Assembly: GCA_905210845.1 (NCBI GenBank)
Contig: CAJLYG010000175.1
Coordinates: 1-6,618, forward strand
From: an uncultured Prevotella sp.
GTDB lineage: Bacteria; Bacteroidota; Bacteroidia; Bacteroidales; Bacteroidaceae
Reading direction: 5' to 3'
Length of the DNA: 6,618 nucleotides
The notes below the pieces were generated by a model. That model was not told the origin of the DNA, did no database searches, and saw only the letters and a program-made list of their open reading frames with translations. Position numbers and translations under genes: made by a program. This document shows, one piece after another, positions 1-5,912 of this stretch. Within the stretch, counting starts at the first letter, position 1; each line of letters starts with the position of its first letter.

Positions 1-2
1 AA

Positions 3-173
3 GATGAATTTCCGTACGGGGCAGATCTCTACGACGTGTTTGCCCACGACGAGAAATTGCCAGTGTCGAAGCGAGGCGACATCTTCGCCATTCGCTCGGC
101 AGGTGCCTACGGCGAAACCATGGCATCGCGCTACAACATGCGCCAACTTCCAAAATCCTACTTTCAACGCTAA
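3..173 (+). CDS. lysA: Diaminopimelate decarboxylase-like protein, C-terminal end (partial)
   Basis: The first 56 codons of the window run in frame 3 and stop at TAA 171-173; the 5' part lies outside. The segment GDIFAIRSAGAYGETMASRYN (in the second half) matches the conserved C-terminal signature of fold-III PLP decarboxylases of the DapDC/LysA type, where the Gly-Ala-Tyr and Tyr-Asn residues belong to the substrate/PLP site. LysA converts meso-diaminopimelate to L-lysine with release of CO2 in the cytoplasm. Oddity: the segment before LP normally contains CESxD, whose Cys and Glu help bind substrate across the dimer; here the aligned residues read ADLYD, so Cys is replaced by Ala and Glu by Asp. 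This could be a lineage variant or a related decarboxylase with another substrate. Family assignment is fairly sure; exact substrate is less so. Confidence 0.75.
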   Translation, partial: DEFPYGADLYDVFAHDEKLPVSKRGDIFAIRSAGAYGETMASRYNMRQLPKSYFQR

Positions 174-250
174 TTCACGGCACACGCCCAGCACTCATTG
201 CGCATTTCCACTGCATTTCCACCCGAAAAATTAGGCGAAATTGGCGAAAA
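174..250. repeat. Two short tandem duplications after lysA
   Basis: GCATTTCCAC occurs at 202-211 and again at 213-222 (period 11), followed by GGCGAAATT at 234-242 and GGCGAAAATT at 243-252 (period 9). No gene or convincing terminator is seen here. They look like small slippage duplications in intergenic DNA. Confidence 0.4.
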
Positions 251-283
251 TTTTGGTGGGGAACAAAAAAGTTATTAACTTTG
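251..283 (+). promoter_or_regulatory. Bacteroidales-type promoter for tRNA-Arg
   Basis: A -7 box TAACTTTG at 276-283 fits the Bacteroidetes sigma consensus TAnnTTTG, and TTTTG at 251-255 is a -33 element 20 bases upstream, which is the usual spacing. Transcription would start near 288-291, about 70 bases before the tRNA. The leader contains a perfect 12-base palindrome AAGAACGTTCTT (323-334). Confidence 0.75.
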
Positions 284-357
284 CAGTCGCAAAAGTATCG
301 GGCACTCCCCGTAACTGCGCTAAAGAACGTTCTTGTGCATCAAGCCAAGAAGAATCT

Positions 358-431
358 GGTTCGGTAGCTCAGCTGAATAGAGCAACAGCCTTCTAAGCTG
401 TGGGTCCTGGGTTCGAACCCCAGCGGAATCA
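358..431 (+). tRNA. tRNA-Arg (anticodon TCT)
   Basis: A full cloverleaf can be drawn. The acceptor stem is GGTTCGG (358-364) with CGGAATC (424-430) and discriminator A431. The D stem is GCTC/GAGC. The anticodon stem ACAGC/GCTGT carries loop CTTCTAA with anticodon TCT. The T stem CTGGG/CCCAG carries loop TTCGAAC. CCA is not encoded. It reads AGA/AGG arginine codons. Two deviations stand out: acceptor pair 6-67 is G-G, and D-loop position 19 is A, so the standard G19-C56 tertiary pair is lost. The gene may still work, or may be a decaying copy. tRNA-Arg genes are common integration sites for mobile DNA, which fits the accessory genes that follow, but no second copy of the tRNA 3' end is visible in the window. 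Confidence 0.9.
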
Positions 432-442
432 CATTCGTATGT

Positions 443-469
443 GAGAGAAAATTGCTATTTCCCTCTTTA
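443..469. terminator. Weak bidirectional hairpin between tRNA-Arg and the KilA-N unit
   Basis: GAGAGAAA (443-450) and TTTCCCTC (458-465) form an 8-bp stem with one mismatch around a 7-base loop, followed on the + strand by TTTAT. It lies between two converging transcription units, the right place for a shared terminator. It is AT-rich and the U tract is short, so it is only a candidate. Confidence 0.4.
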
Positions 470-474
470 TGACT

Positions 475-682
475 TTACGTAAATTCTCTATCAACGAGGT
501 TGAACTCCAATCTGTTTATTTTATAGTCAGCCAACTTAGATTTCGTCTCTTCGTCTCCGGATAGAGCATATTTTTTGATGGTATCATTTGGTGTCGTGGC
601 TTTTTAATTTATTGATTGTCCCTAGTATATTCTCTAATTTCTCAAGTTCTTCAAGGCATTTCATTAATTTTTTTTTGAGCAT
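475..682 (-). pseudogene. Small ORF after the KilA-N gene, apparently broken by a one-base frameshift
   Basis: An ATG at 682-680, 14 bases after the KilA-N stop, opens a Lys/Leu/Glu-rich, probably helical peptide (MLKKKLMKCLEELEKLENIL...) that stops at TGA after 32 codons. One base over, a frame without any start codon continues from the same place as KATTPNDTIKKYALSGDEET and so on, ending ...VDREFT at TAA 477-475. Removing one base from the A5 run (T601-605 on the + strand) joins them into one protein of about 68 residues. A second, longer homopolymer (A9; T668-676) lies just inside the start. I recognise no family. It could be a pseudogene, a sequencing error, or a gene switched by slippage; the coding look of the second frame is the main argument for a single original gene. 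Confidence 0.45.
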
Positions 683-696
683 TTTGTTTGACTTTT

Positions 697-1509
697 TTAC
701 TTCAAAAGGGTTCTATTGGCATTCCCTCCCAGTACCTGCATCTGCTGAATAGCAATTTGATTGAGTTTCACAAGCCTTTCACCTTGTGGAATTCCGTCAT
801 TAATCAGTACAGCGTTGATATTCTCCATATTAGAGAGGCATATTAATTCATTTATGGTGGCATAGTCACGAATATTGCCTTTTAAGTCAGGATTGGTCTC
901 TCGCCATTGCTTGGCAGTCATTCCAAACATAGCCACATTCAACACATCAGCTTCTTCAGCATAGATGATGCTAGCCTGAGCAGGTGTGATTTCTGCTGGT
1001 ACTAAGTGGTTCTTGATGGCATTTGTGTGAATGCGGTAGTTAATCTTAGAGAGTTCGCGTTTAGCAGTCCAGCCCAATAGTTTCTGCTCGTCATCTTTTA
1101 GTCTTTGGAATTCTTCTATTAAGTAGAGTTTAAAGGGAACACTAATAGCGGTACCAAACTCGAAAGCAATATCCTTAAAAGCATAGGTTCCACCATATCG
1201 TCCTTTCTTGACAATGATGCCAATGGCATTAGTTTTTTCAATCCATTCACTTACACTCATGACGAAACTCGGTAAGCCTGCCTGCATTCTAAAGTGGTCA
1301 AATTCGACCACTTTGAAATTGGGGTTATGAATTATCTCCCAAGTTCCAAGAAACTCAATCGTGTATCTGGTGCGAATCCAGTTCTTGATGATGTCGGCCG
1401 CACGGCTTTCACTTTGCTTGCCATTAGCCATGTCTGTTAGCGATATATAGTCCTTGTCATCATGCGACAAGACCGTTATCTCTGTATTCTGGACTGTTAT
1501 CTTTGCCAT
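697..1509 (-). CDS. KilA-N domain protein
   Basis: 270 residues from ATG 1509. The reading frame is open 19 codons further upstream, but MAKITVQNTEI is the typical start of these proteins and the upstream codons overlap the promoter. Residues about 15-125 form a KilA-N domain: YISLTDMA (21-28), a helix with IKNWIR (41-46), FLGTWE (53-58), the EFD segment (69-71), and the hallmark GRYGGTYA (103-110) followed by FKDIAFEFGTAIS. KilA-N is a DNA-binding fold named from phage P1 KilA and frequent in phage and mobile-element regulators. Residues about 130-145 form a charged helix (YLIEEFQRLK), and 145-270 is a C-terminal domain of unknown role that often accompanies KilA-N in Bacteroidales. The protein probably binds DNA in the cytoplasm; its target is unknown. 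It appears to head a two-gene unit with the broken small ORF behind it. Confidence 0.85.
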   Translation of the reverse strand: MAKITVQNTEITVLSHDDKDYISLTDMANGKQSESRAADIIKNWIRTRYTIEFLGTWEIIHNPNFKVVEFDHFRMQAGLPSFVMSVSEWIEKTNAIGIIVKKGRYGGTYAFKDIAFEFGTAISVPFKLYLIEEFQRLKDDEQKLLGWTAKRELSKINYRIHTNAIKNHLVPAEITPAQASIIYAEEADVLNVAMFGMTAKQWRETNPDLKGNIRDYATINELICLSNMENINAVLINDGIPQGERLVKLNQIAIQQMQVLGGNANRTLLK

Positions 1510-1535
1510 AGGATAGTATCTGTTATAGATTAATG

Positions 1536-1558
1536 TGTACAAATGTAGTACAAAAATA
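1536..1558 (-). promoter_or_regulatory. Candidate promoter and inverted-repeat operator of the KilA-N gene
   Basis: Read on the - strand, two -7-like boxes are present: TATTTTTG (1558-1551) and TACATTTG (1547-1540), both matching TAnnTTTG. The inverted repeat TGTAC-N7-GTACA (1536-1552) covers the second box, so a protein bound there could block transcription. Self-repression by the KilA-N protein is a guess. A -33 element at ideal spacing is not obvious. Confidence 0.45.
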
Positions 1559-1566
1559 CGAAACAA

Positions 1567-1723
1567 AAGAAAAAAGAGAGAAAAACCCTCAAAAGTTTTG
1601 TTAGCTCACACATTCTGCCTACTTTATCTCCAGATCGTGAATCATGCTCTCAATCCATAAGAATACAATGATGTGAGAATTCATGTGATTCATAATTGCG
1701 GAGGGTATTTTTATGGAGAAAAA
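1567..1723. other. Divergent intergenic region without gene
   Basis: Between the KilA-N promoter and the promoter of the NusG-like unit there is AT-rich DNA with no reading frame worth calling. An imperfect inverted repeat, GAATCATG near 1638 and CATGTGATTC near 1683, is visible; it could be a binding site or a scar. Nothing else is seen here. Confidence 0.5.
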
Positions 1724-1754
1724 TTTGTTGTTTAACTATATTTTGTTACCTTTG
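1724..1754 (+). promoter_or_regulatory. Promoter of the NusG-like unit
   Basis: TTTG at 1724-1727 and TACCTTTG at 1747-1754 are spaced by 19 bases, an excellent match to the Bacteroidetes housekeeping promoter (TTTG ... TAnnTTTG). Transcription would start near 1760, leaving an unusually long leader of about 230 bases before the ATG at 1992. Confidence 0.75.
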
Positions 1755-1782
1755 CAACAGGAAAGTGAACAAGAAATTGCTC

Positions 1783-1851
1783 ATGGATAAAAGAATTGAA
1801 TGGATCAGAGTCGATGGTAATCATCACTCTTATCATCATAGAAAGTATTGA
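1783..1851 (+). CDS. Possible 22-residue leader peptide, histidine-rich
   Basis: This is the first ATG of the leader, about 25 bases after the predicted transcription start. It encodes 22 residues ending ...DGNHHSYHHRKY, with four His in a six-residue stretch, and stops at TGA 1849-1851. Its position and composition resemble leader peptides of attenuators, but no amino acid biosynthesis gene follows and the frame overlaps another small ORF. It may be chance. Confidence 0.25.
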   Translation: MDKRIEWIRVDGNHHSYHHRKY

Positions 1852-1972
1852 TCGGGAAATGGTGGGTAAACTGTTGACTCTCAATGCTGTGATTCATCAC
1901 AAAGCCAATAGTCCTGAAGCGGTGTCGCTCTTTGGGGAATCCGGATTGTATAGGATCCCATCTTTCTTTTAA
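1814..1972 (+). CDS. Possible 52-residue small protein upstream of the NusG-like gene
   Basis: Starting at ATG 1814, this frame encodes a hydrophobic N-terminus (MVIITLIII) followed by a mixed segment with LLTLNAVIHHKANSPEAVSL, and stops at TAA 1970-1972, only 19 bases before the start of the NusG-like gene. It overlaps the His-rich ORF in another frame. Composition looks protein-like and the spacing suggests translational coupling, but I recognise no family and the hairpin of the leader lies within its last codons. It may instead be part of an untranslated regulatory leader or a decayed gene. Confidence 0.35.
   Translation: MVIITLIIIESIDREMVGKLLTLNAVIHHKANSPEAVSLFGESGLYRIPSFF
1935..1970 (+). 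terminator. Hairpin with U-rich tail in the leader (attenuator candidate)
   Basis: GGGAATCC (1935-1942) pairs with GGATCCC (1953-1959), leaving one bulged A and a 10-base loop, and is followed by ATCTTTCTTTT. This has the form of an intrinsic terminator placed 22 bases before the NusG-like start codon. A terminator inside the leader of a NusG-like gene suggests that read-through is regulated, perhaps by the gene product itself. Confidence 0.5.
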
Positions 1973-1991
1973 GGTTTATTAAGACATCGTC

Positions 1992-4019
1992 ATGTGGTTC
2001 GTTGTGCAAACCCCGATTGGCAAGGAAAAGGAAGCCAAGGACTTTTTGCTGGAGCATGTAAAAGGCGTCAAGGAAGTCTATATAACCCCTTCCCGCAAAA
2101 CCCATTACGACAATCAATACGGTAGGAGAGTAGAGACGGTCGCCCCCTTGATGAGCGGGTATATCTTTGCGAACATCAAGTGGACGGGAGAAGGGCATGC
2201 CGAATCACCTTCACCCAAGAATGCCAAAGGTGAGCAGTCACTCATTATCCGTCAAATGGAAAAATGCCTCGATAAGGGTGGCTATTTCAGATATCAAGTA
2301 AAGGTGAGAGACTTAGCGACAGGCGAGTATTCCACCTGCCTGCATACCAGTCTCCTTTGCCATTTGCTCAGTTCCGATCCAGCCCATGACACCTTAGGTC
2401 AGATCATTCGACAGGCAAAGGTTTCCGATGCAACCATGGAAGCCTTCCGGGTCTTTCAGGAACAGTCGGTTAGTACTTCCGCGCTTCTTCGGGTAGAAAC
2501 CGAGCGTTACGCGGATATGGTGAAAGAGCACGATGTCGTTCAGATCATCCGAGGACCCTTTGCAGGCAAGCAAGGCGTGATCAAACGGTGTGAAGACAAG
2601 TCAACCAAAAACAAGGACCGTCGGTTTTTTATCGCTTTAGGCAATGACCTAACCATCAGTATCTCAGGCATCCATCAGAATGATGTCATGATCGTGCATG
2701 AGGCGACCACAGGGAAAAGTTCCGAGCAAGTCTCTTTATGGCGCGACATCGATACGGTCATCGGCGACCTGCAATTCCATGGACATGCCGATGACGCCCC
2801 GAAGACACTGCGCCGACTGATCCGGGATTATAATCGGGAACTGTCAACGAAAAGAGTGGGGCATGGGAACGATAGCCGTCGGCTCAAGCAGGCTCAGAAG
2901 AAGGAACATGCAGAAAGCCTCAGCAAGCAAGAAGTACTGTCAAGAATCTGCCCCTCGGCGAGAGATCCTTTCCGGGCATTATGCGAGTATTTCCAGAAAG
3001 AGGCAAACTCCTCCGAGTCAGTCTTGGCAGAGTATATCCCAGATGCGCCCGTCCGCCCGTTCCTGACCCCAGCTTGGAGGCAGACAGAAACAGACGAGAA
3101 GGGCTATACGCTTTTGGAACACAAGAATTTCAAGGAGTATATCGTTCGGAAAGACCTGTCATCCTATTTCCTTCCAAGTGGGATTGGCATCATGCATCCG
3201 TCCCCGTTCATTCAGGAAGACTTCCAATATTTTGCGCATGTCGTCGTGGTGAAAGACCGCCGGAAAGTCAAGGTCATCGCCCCTTGCGGTGGGTTCTATG
3301 AGCAATATGCCATCCTTTCCCCCCTTGAAATCGTAGCCCTGAATGAAACCTTAGAGAAGAGACAGTACCCCAAGTTCCTGCAACTCCTTCAAGAAACCCG
3401 TGTCGAGGATAGTCTTCTTCGCTTCGAGAAAGTAAAAGGTATCGGTGGCTTCTCCTTAGAAGTAGGGGATGATGAGTACGCCATGGTACAACGGCTGATC
3501 GAGATCGTGGCACCAGCGATGGTAGAGATCTGGCAAGGAACACGCCTGCAGCAATGGCGGCAACTCCTCCAGCGTTATGTTTTGCTCCATAAGGTGCCCA
3601 TTGCAGACCTACCTTCCGTCATCATTCCCAACGACACCATCGACAGGATCTTCCAAGAGAAAGATGAAAACGGGTACCCCGACCTCCTGAAAATCACATC
3701 CCTCCTGTCAGGAATCGAAGAGCAGTTTCGCGACCATCTACAAAAAGACCATCCCGACGAGGCCGTCACCCTTTTCTTGCAAGCCTGCCAAGGACTGTCC
3801 ACGCATTATGTGAAGGACGAGCATTATAATTTTATCCCATCAGAAGGCTATCTGCCAGACAAGCTCTGTTCCAAGATGTTTGCTGCTCTCCAAGCACAAC
3901 CCCTTCCAGACAGCTTGCAAGATTACCTTCGTAGAGGGATAGAAGAGCTTCAGGCAAGCAATTGTTGGAAATATTTCCACCTCCCGTCATGTCTTCGAGA
4001 TACAGTAGCTTTAAGGTAA
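1992..4019 (+). CDS. Large NusG-like (NGN-KOW) protein with a long unassigned C-terminal region
   Basis: 675 residues from ATG 1992. Residues 2-62 look like the first half of a NusG N-terminal (NGN) domain: WFVVQTPIGKEKEA, an aromatic/proline strand (VYITPSRK) and the typical APLMSGYIFANIK segment (51-63). A stretch of about 110 residues follows, longer than the second half of a usual NGN, with a strand-like part and a helical part before a KOW motif at 181-199 (DVVQIIRGPFAGKQGVIKR). KOW/NGN proteins bind RNA polymerase and modify elongation; in Bacteroidales the UpxY members prevent premature termination in capsule operons. Those are about 170-190 residues, whereas here about 430 residues follow: a basic, charged linker (about 283-315) and a region (about 345-675) without any motif I know. 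Base composition is richer in GC than the next gene. A role as operon-specific antiterminator with an added partner-binding or inhibitory module is inference. Confidence 0.8.
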   Translation: MWFVVQTPIGKEKEAKDFLLEHVKGVKEVYITPSRKTHYDNQYGRRVETVAPLMSGYIFANIKWTGEGHAESPSPKNAKGEQSLIIRQMEKCLDKGGYFRYQVKVRDLATGEYSTCLHTSLLCHLLSSDPAHDTLGQIIRQAKVSDATMEAFRVFQEQSVSTSALLRVETERYADMVKEHDVVQIIRGPFAGKQGVIKRCEDKSTKNKDRRFFIALGNDLTISISGIHQNDVMIVHEATTGKSSEQVSLWRDIDTVIGDLQFHGHADDAPKTLRRLIRDYNRELSTKRVGHGNDSRRLKQAQKKEHAESLSKQEVLSRICPSARDPFRALCEYFQKEANSSESVLAEYIPDAPVRPFLTPAWRQTETDEKGYTLLEHKNFKEYIVRKDLSSYFLPSGIGIMHPSPFIQEDFQYFAHVVVVKDRRKVKVIAPCGGFYEQYAILSPLEIVALNETLEKRQYPKFLQLLQETRVEDSLLRFEKVKGIGGFSLEVGDDEYAMVQRLIEIVAPAMVEIWQGTRLQQWRQLLQRYVLLHKVPIADLPSVIIPNDTIDRIFQEKDENGYPDLLKITSLLSGIEEQFRDHLQKDHPDEAVTLFLQACQGLSTHYVKDEHYNFIPSEGYLPDKLCSKMFAALQAQPLPDSLQDYLRRGIEELQASNCWKYFHLPSCLRDTVALR

Positions 4020-4059
4020 CTGAAAAGGCACAGGAAGTCATAAATGAGAATAACCATTC

Positions 4060-4072
4060 CTACATGATGTAG
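4060..4072. repeat. Short palindrome in the gap before the DUF262 gene
   Basis: CTACAT-G-ATGTAG is a perfect inverted repeat of 6 bases around one base, lying in the 86-base gap after the NusG-like gene. It may be an operator. No TAnnTTTG promoter is seen in this gap, so the next gene may be transcribed by read-through. Confidence 0.35.
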
Positions 4073-4090
4073 CATAGCAACGTAAGAACT

Positions 4091-4106
4091 TAATTGATAT
4101 CAATTA
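4091..4106. promoter_or_regulatory. Perfect 16-base palindrome touching the DUF262 start codon
   Basis: TAATTGATATCAATTA is identical to its reverse complement; its last base is the A of the ATG at 4106. Such a site could bind a dimeric regulator, as controller proteins do in restriction systems, or fold in the mRNA and limit access to the start codon. No controller gene is visible in the window. Confidence 0.5.
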
Positions 4107-5785
4107 TGAAAGGAATCGAGAATACTTCAACAACTAATTTTGGAGATCTTATAGGTAATAATAGAAAATACATTGTACCTCGTTTTCAACGTGACTATTC
4201 ATGGGAAGAGCAACAGTGGGACGATTTGTGGCAAGATATTATCTCAATGATGAATGAGAAGGGTGACCATTACATGGGCTATCTTGTACTTCAGTCTTCT
4301 GATTCACGAAATAATGAGTTTCGGATCATTGATGGTCAGCAACGTTTCACGACGATAACATTATTGATATTGGCACTGATAAAAGCGATCAGGAAACAGG
4401 GTGAAGCAGGTATAAATACAGAAAGCAATAAAAGTAGGTATGAGACTCTGATGCAAACCTACATAGGTCGCATGGATCCTGTTAGCCTTGAGTATGACAA
4501 CATCCTTGTCCTTAATAAAAATGACGATCCATATTATAGAGATTATATTGTTAAGTTAGGAGAATTAAGATCCCGCAATTTGCTGGTATCTCAGAAACTG
4601 TTGAAAAAATGCTTTGAGTGGTATGAAGCTCGCGTCAATGCGTTGAAATATTCGGATCAAGAGTATGCTGACTTTATTGTTAAATTGGTAAGCAACCTAT
4701 TCTTTACTGTTATAACAGTAAATGACGAGATGAATGCATTTCGAGTATTCGAGACGCTCAATGCAAGAGGTGTTCAACTTTCATCAGCTGATCTTCTAAA
4801 GAATTATCTATTTTCATTGGTAGACGATGATCATTCACCCAAAAGGCTAAATGACTTGGAAGCGAAATGGAATGAATTGTCTTCAAATGTAAAAACAGAA
4901 AAATTGCCAGATTTCATTAGATACTATTGGAATATAAGGAATAAGTCAATTCGTTCTACAGAACTGTTTAAAGCCATAAGAAAGAAAATAACAAATGCGA
5001 CAGAAGTCTTTGAGCTTGTTAATCAAATGCTTTCATATAGTGATGTCTATATGGCATTAAAAGACCCAAACGACGAAATGTGGCAGAATCATGTAGAAAT
5101 TTCACGAAACATTGAGTTGCTGAAATTGTTCGGGCTGAAACAACCCTATTCTGTATTGATGGTTGCCTATAAGAAATTGCCTTTAGATGCCTTTGAAAAG
5201 TTGTTGTCTGCGATAGTTATTACATGTTTTCGGTATAATGTCATTTGCAGTAAGAATCCGAACGACATAGAGAAAGTCTTTAATGACATTGCCTTGTCTA
5301 TTTATGAAGGTCTGTATAAAGGTATTTCCCAACTACAGAAAATCTATATAACGGATAGTGAATTCCAGAATTCATTTGCGATCAAATCATTCGTATTAAC
5401 TTCACGTAATACGAAAGTAATCCGTTACATATTGGGGATGATAGAACAAAATGTTGAAGGAGGACTCAATGTAGATATTCATGATGATGCGAATTCTATA
5501 GAGCACATTCTTCCCCAAAATCCTGGTGAAGAATGGAATATCGATCAGTATAAGGCAGATCAATATGTCAATCGGTTAGGTAATATGTGCTTGTTAGACC
5601 AAAAGGTAAATCGTCAAATTGGTAATTTGACCTATTCTGAGAAGAAGGAAAAGTATAGGTTATCCGAATTTGCCAGTACACGGAAAATTCCCGAGCATTA
5701 CAACGATTGGAACGAGAATACCATCTTGAGTCGTCAAAAGCAGATGGCAAAGAGAGCTGTCAATATTTGGAAATTGAATTTCTAA
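4106..5785 (+). CDS. DUF262/DUF1524 (GmrSD-like) protein, probable modification-dependent nuclease
   Basis: 559 residues from ATG 4106; a TTG four codons upstream is possible but lies inside the palindrome. The N-terminal DUF262 (GmrS-type) domain shows YIVPRFQRDYSW (22-33), a QQWDDLWQDI helix and the nucleotide-hydrolysis motif DGQQR (76-80) followed by FTT. The C-terminal DUF1524 (GmrD-type) nuclease domain shows EHILP (466-470) and NRLGNMCLLDQKVN (489-502), the HxxP/N pattern of His-Me finger nucleases. The length is normal for a single-chain GmrSD. Known relatives cleave glucosylated or otherwise modified phage DNA, with NTP use by the DUF262 domain. The gene is clearly AT-richer than the NusG-like gene before it, suggesting separate acquisition. 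It stands 86 bases downstream on the same strand; no methylase or second restriction subunit is present. The substrate modification cannot be read from the sequence. Confidence 0.88.
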   Translation: MKGIENTSTTNFGDLIGNNRKYIVPRFQRDYSWEEQQWDDLWQDIISMMNEKGDHYMGYLVLQSSDSRNNEFRIIDGQQRFTTITLLILALIKAIRKQGEAGINTESNKSRYETLMQTYIGRMDPVSLEYDNILVLNKNDDPYYRDYIVKLGELRSRNLLVSQKLLKKCFEWYEARVNALKYSDQEYADFIVKLVSNLFFTVITVNDEMNAFRVFETLNARGVQLSSADLLKNYLFSLVDDDHSPKRLNDLEAKWNELSSNVKTEKLPDFIRYYWNIRNKSIRSTELFKAIRKKITNATEVFELVNQMLSYSDVYMALKDPNDEMWQNHVEISRNIELLKLFGLKQPYSVLMVAYKKLPLDAFEKLLSAIVITCFRYNVICSKNPNDIEKVFNDIALSIYEGLYKGISQLQKIYITDSEFQNSFAIKSFVLTSRNTKVIRYILGMIEQNVEGGLNVDIHDDANSIEHILPQNPGEEWNIDQYKADQYVNRLGNMCLLDQKVNRQIGNLTYSEKKEKYRLSEFASTRKIPEHYNDWNENTILSRQKQMAKRAVNIWKLNF

Positions 5786-5858
5786 GAGACGATTTGACAA
5801 TAGCTATGAAACTCTATAAGTAACATTGACTGTAACTGGCAAGCCTCTTCGCAAAGTT

Positions 5859-5890
5859 GGCTCCCGCACTCATTACCAAATGCGGAAGCC
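5859..5890. terminator. Stem-loop between convergent DUF262 and amidase genes
   Basis: GGCT-C-CCGCA (5859-5868) pairs with TGCGG-A-AGCC (5881-5890): nine base pairs with one mismatch and a 12-base loop. It lies in the gap between two converging genes, but neither side has a U tract, so it is an RNA-end stem-loop candidate rather than a classical intrinsic terminator. Confidence 0.4.
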
Positions 5891-5912
5891 ATCCTAAGGA
5901 AAGAGACTAAAG

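Noticed and set aside
4..234. 76-residue + strand frame
   Set aside because: It overlaps the LysA-like frame, has a low-complexity mixed composition, and the frame at position 3 carries recognisable conserved motifs.
283..318. Possible structured RNA before the tRNA (GCAGT/ACTGC and CGGG/CCCG stems)
   Set aside because: The outer stem begins upstream of the predicted transcription start and the stems are short; not enough to call an RNA gene.
1881..2198. 105-residue - strand frame across the NusG-like start
   Set aside because: Antisense shadow of the NGN-coding region and leader; no motif and no promoter.
2863..4041. Several 67-106 residue frames on both strands inside the NusG-like gene
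   Set aside because: They overlap a clearly coding long frame and have Arg/Ser-rich shadow composition.
5568..5750. 60-residue - strand frame within the DUF262 gene
   Set aside because: Antisense to the conserved DUF1524 region; no supporting signal.
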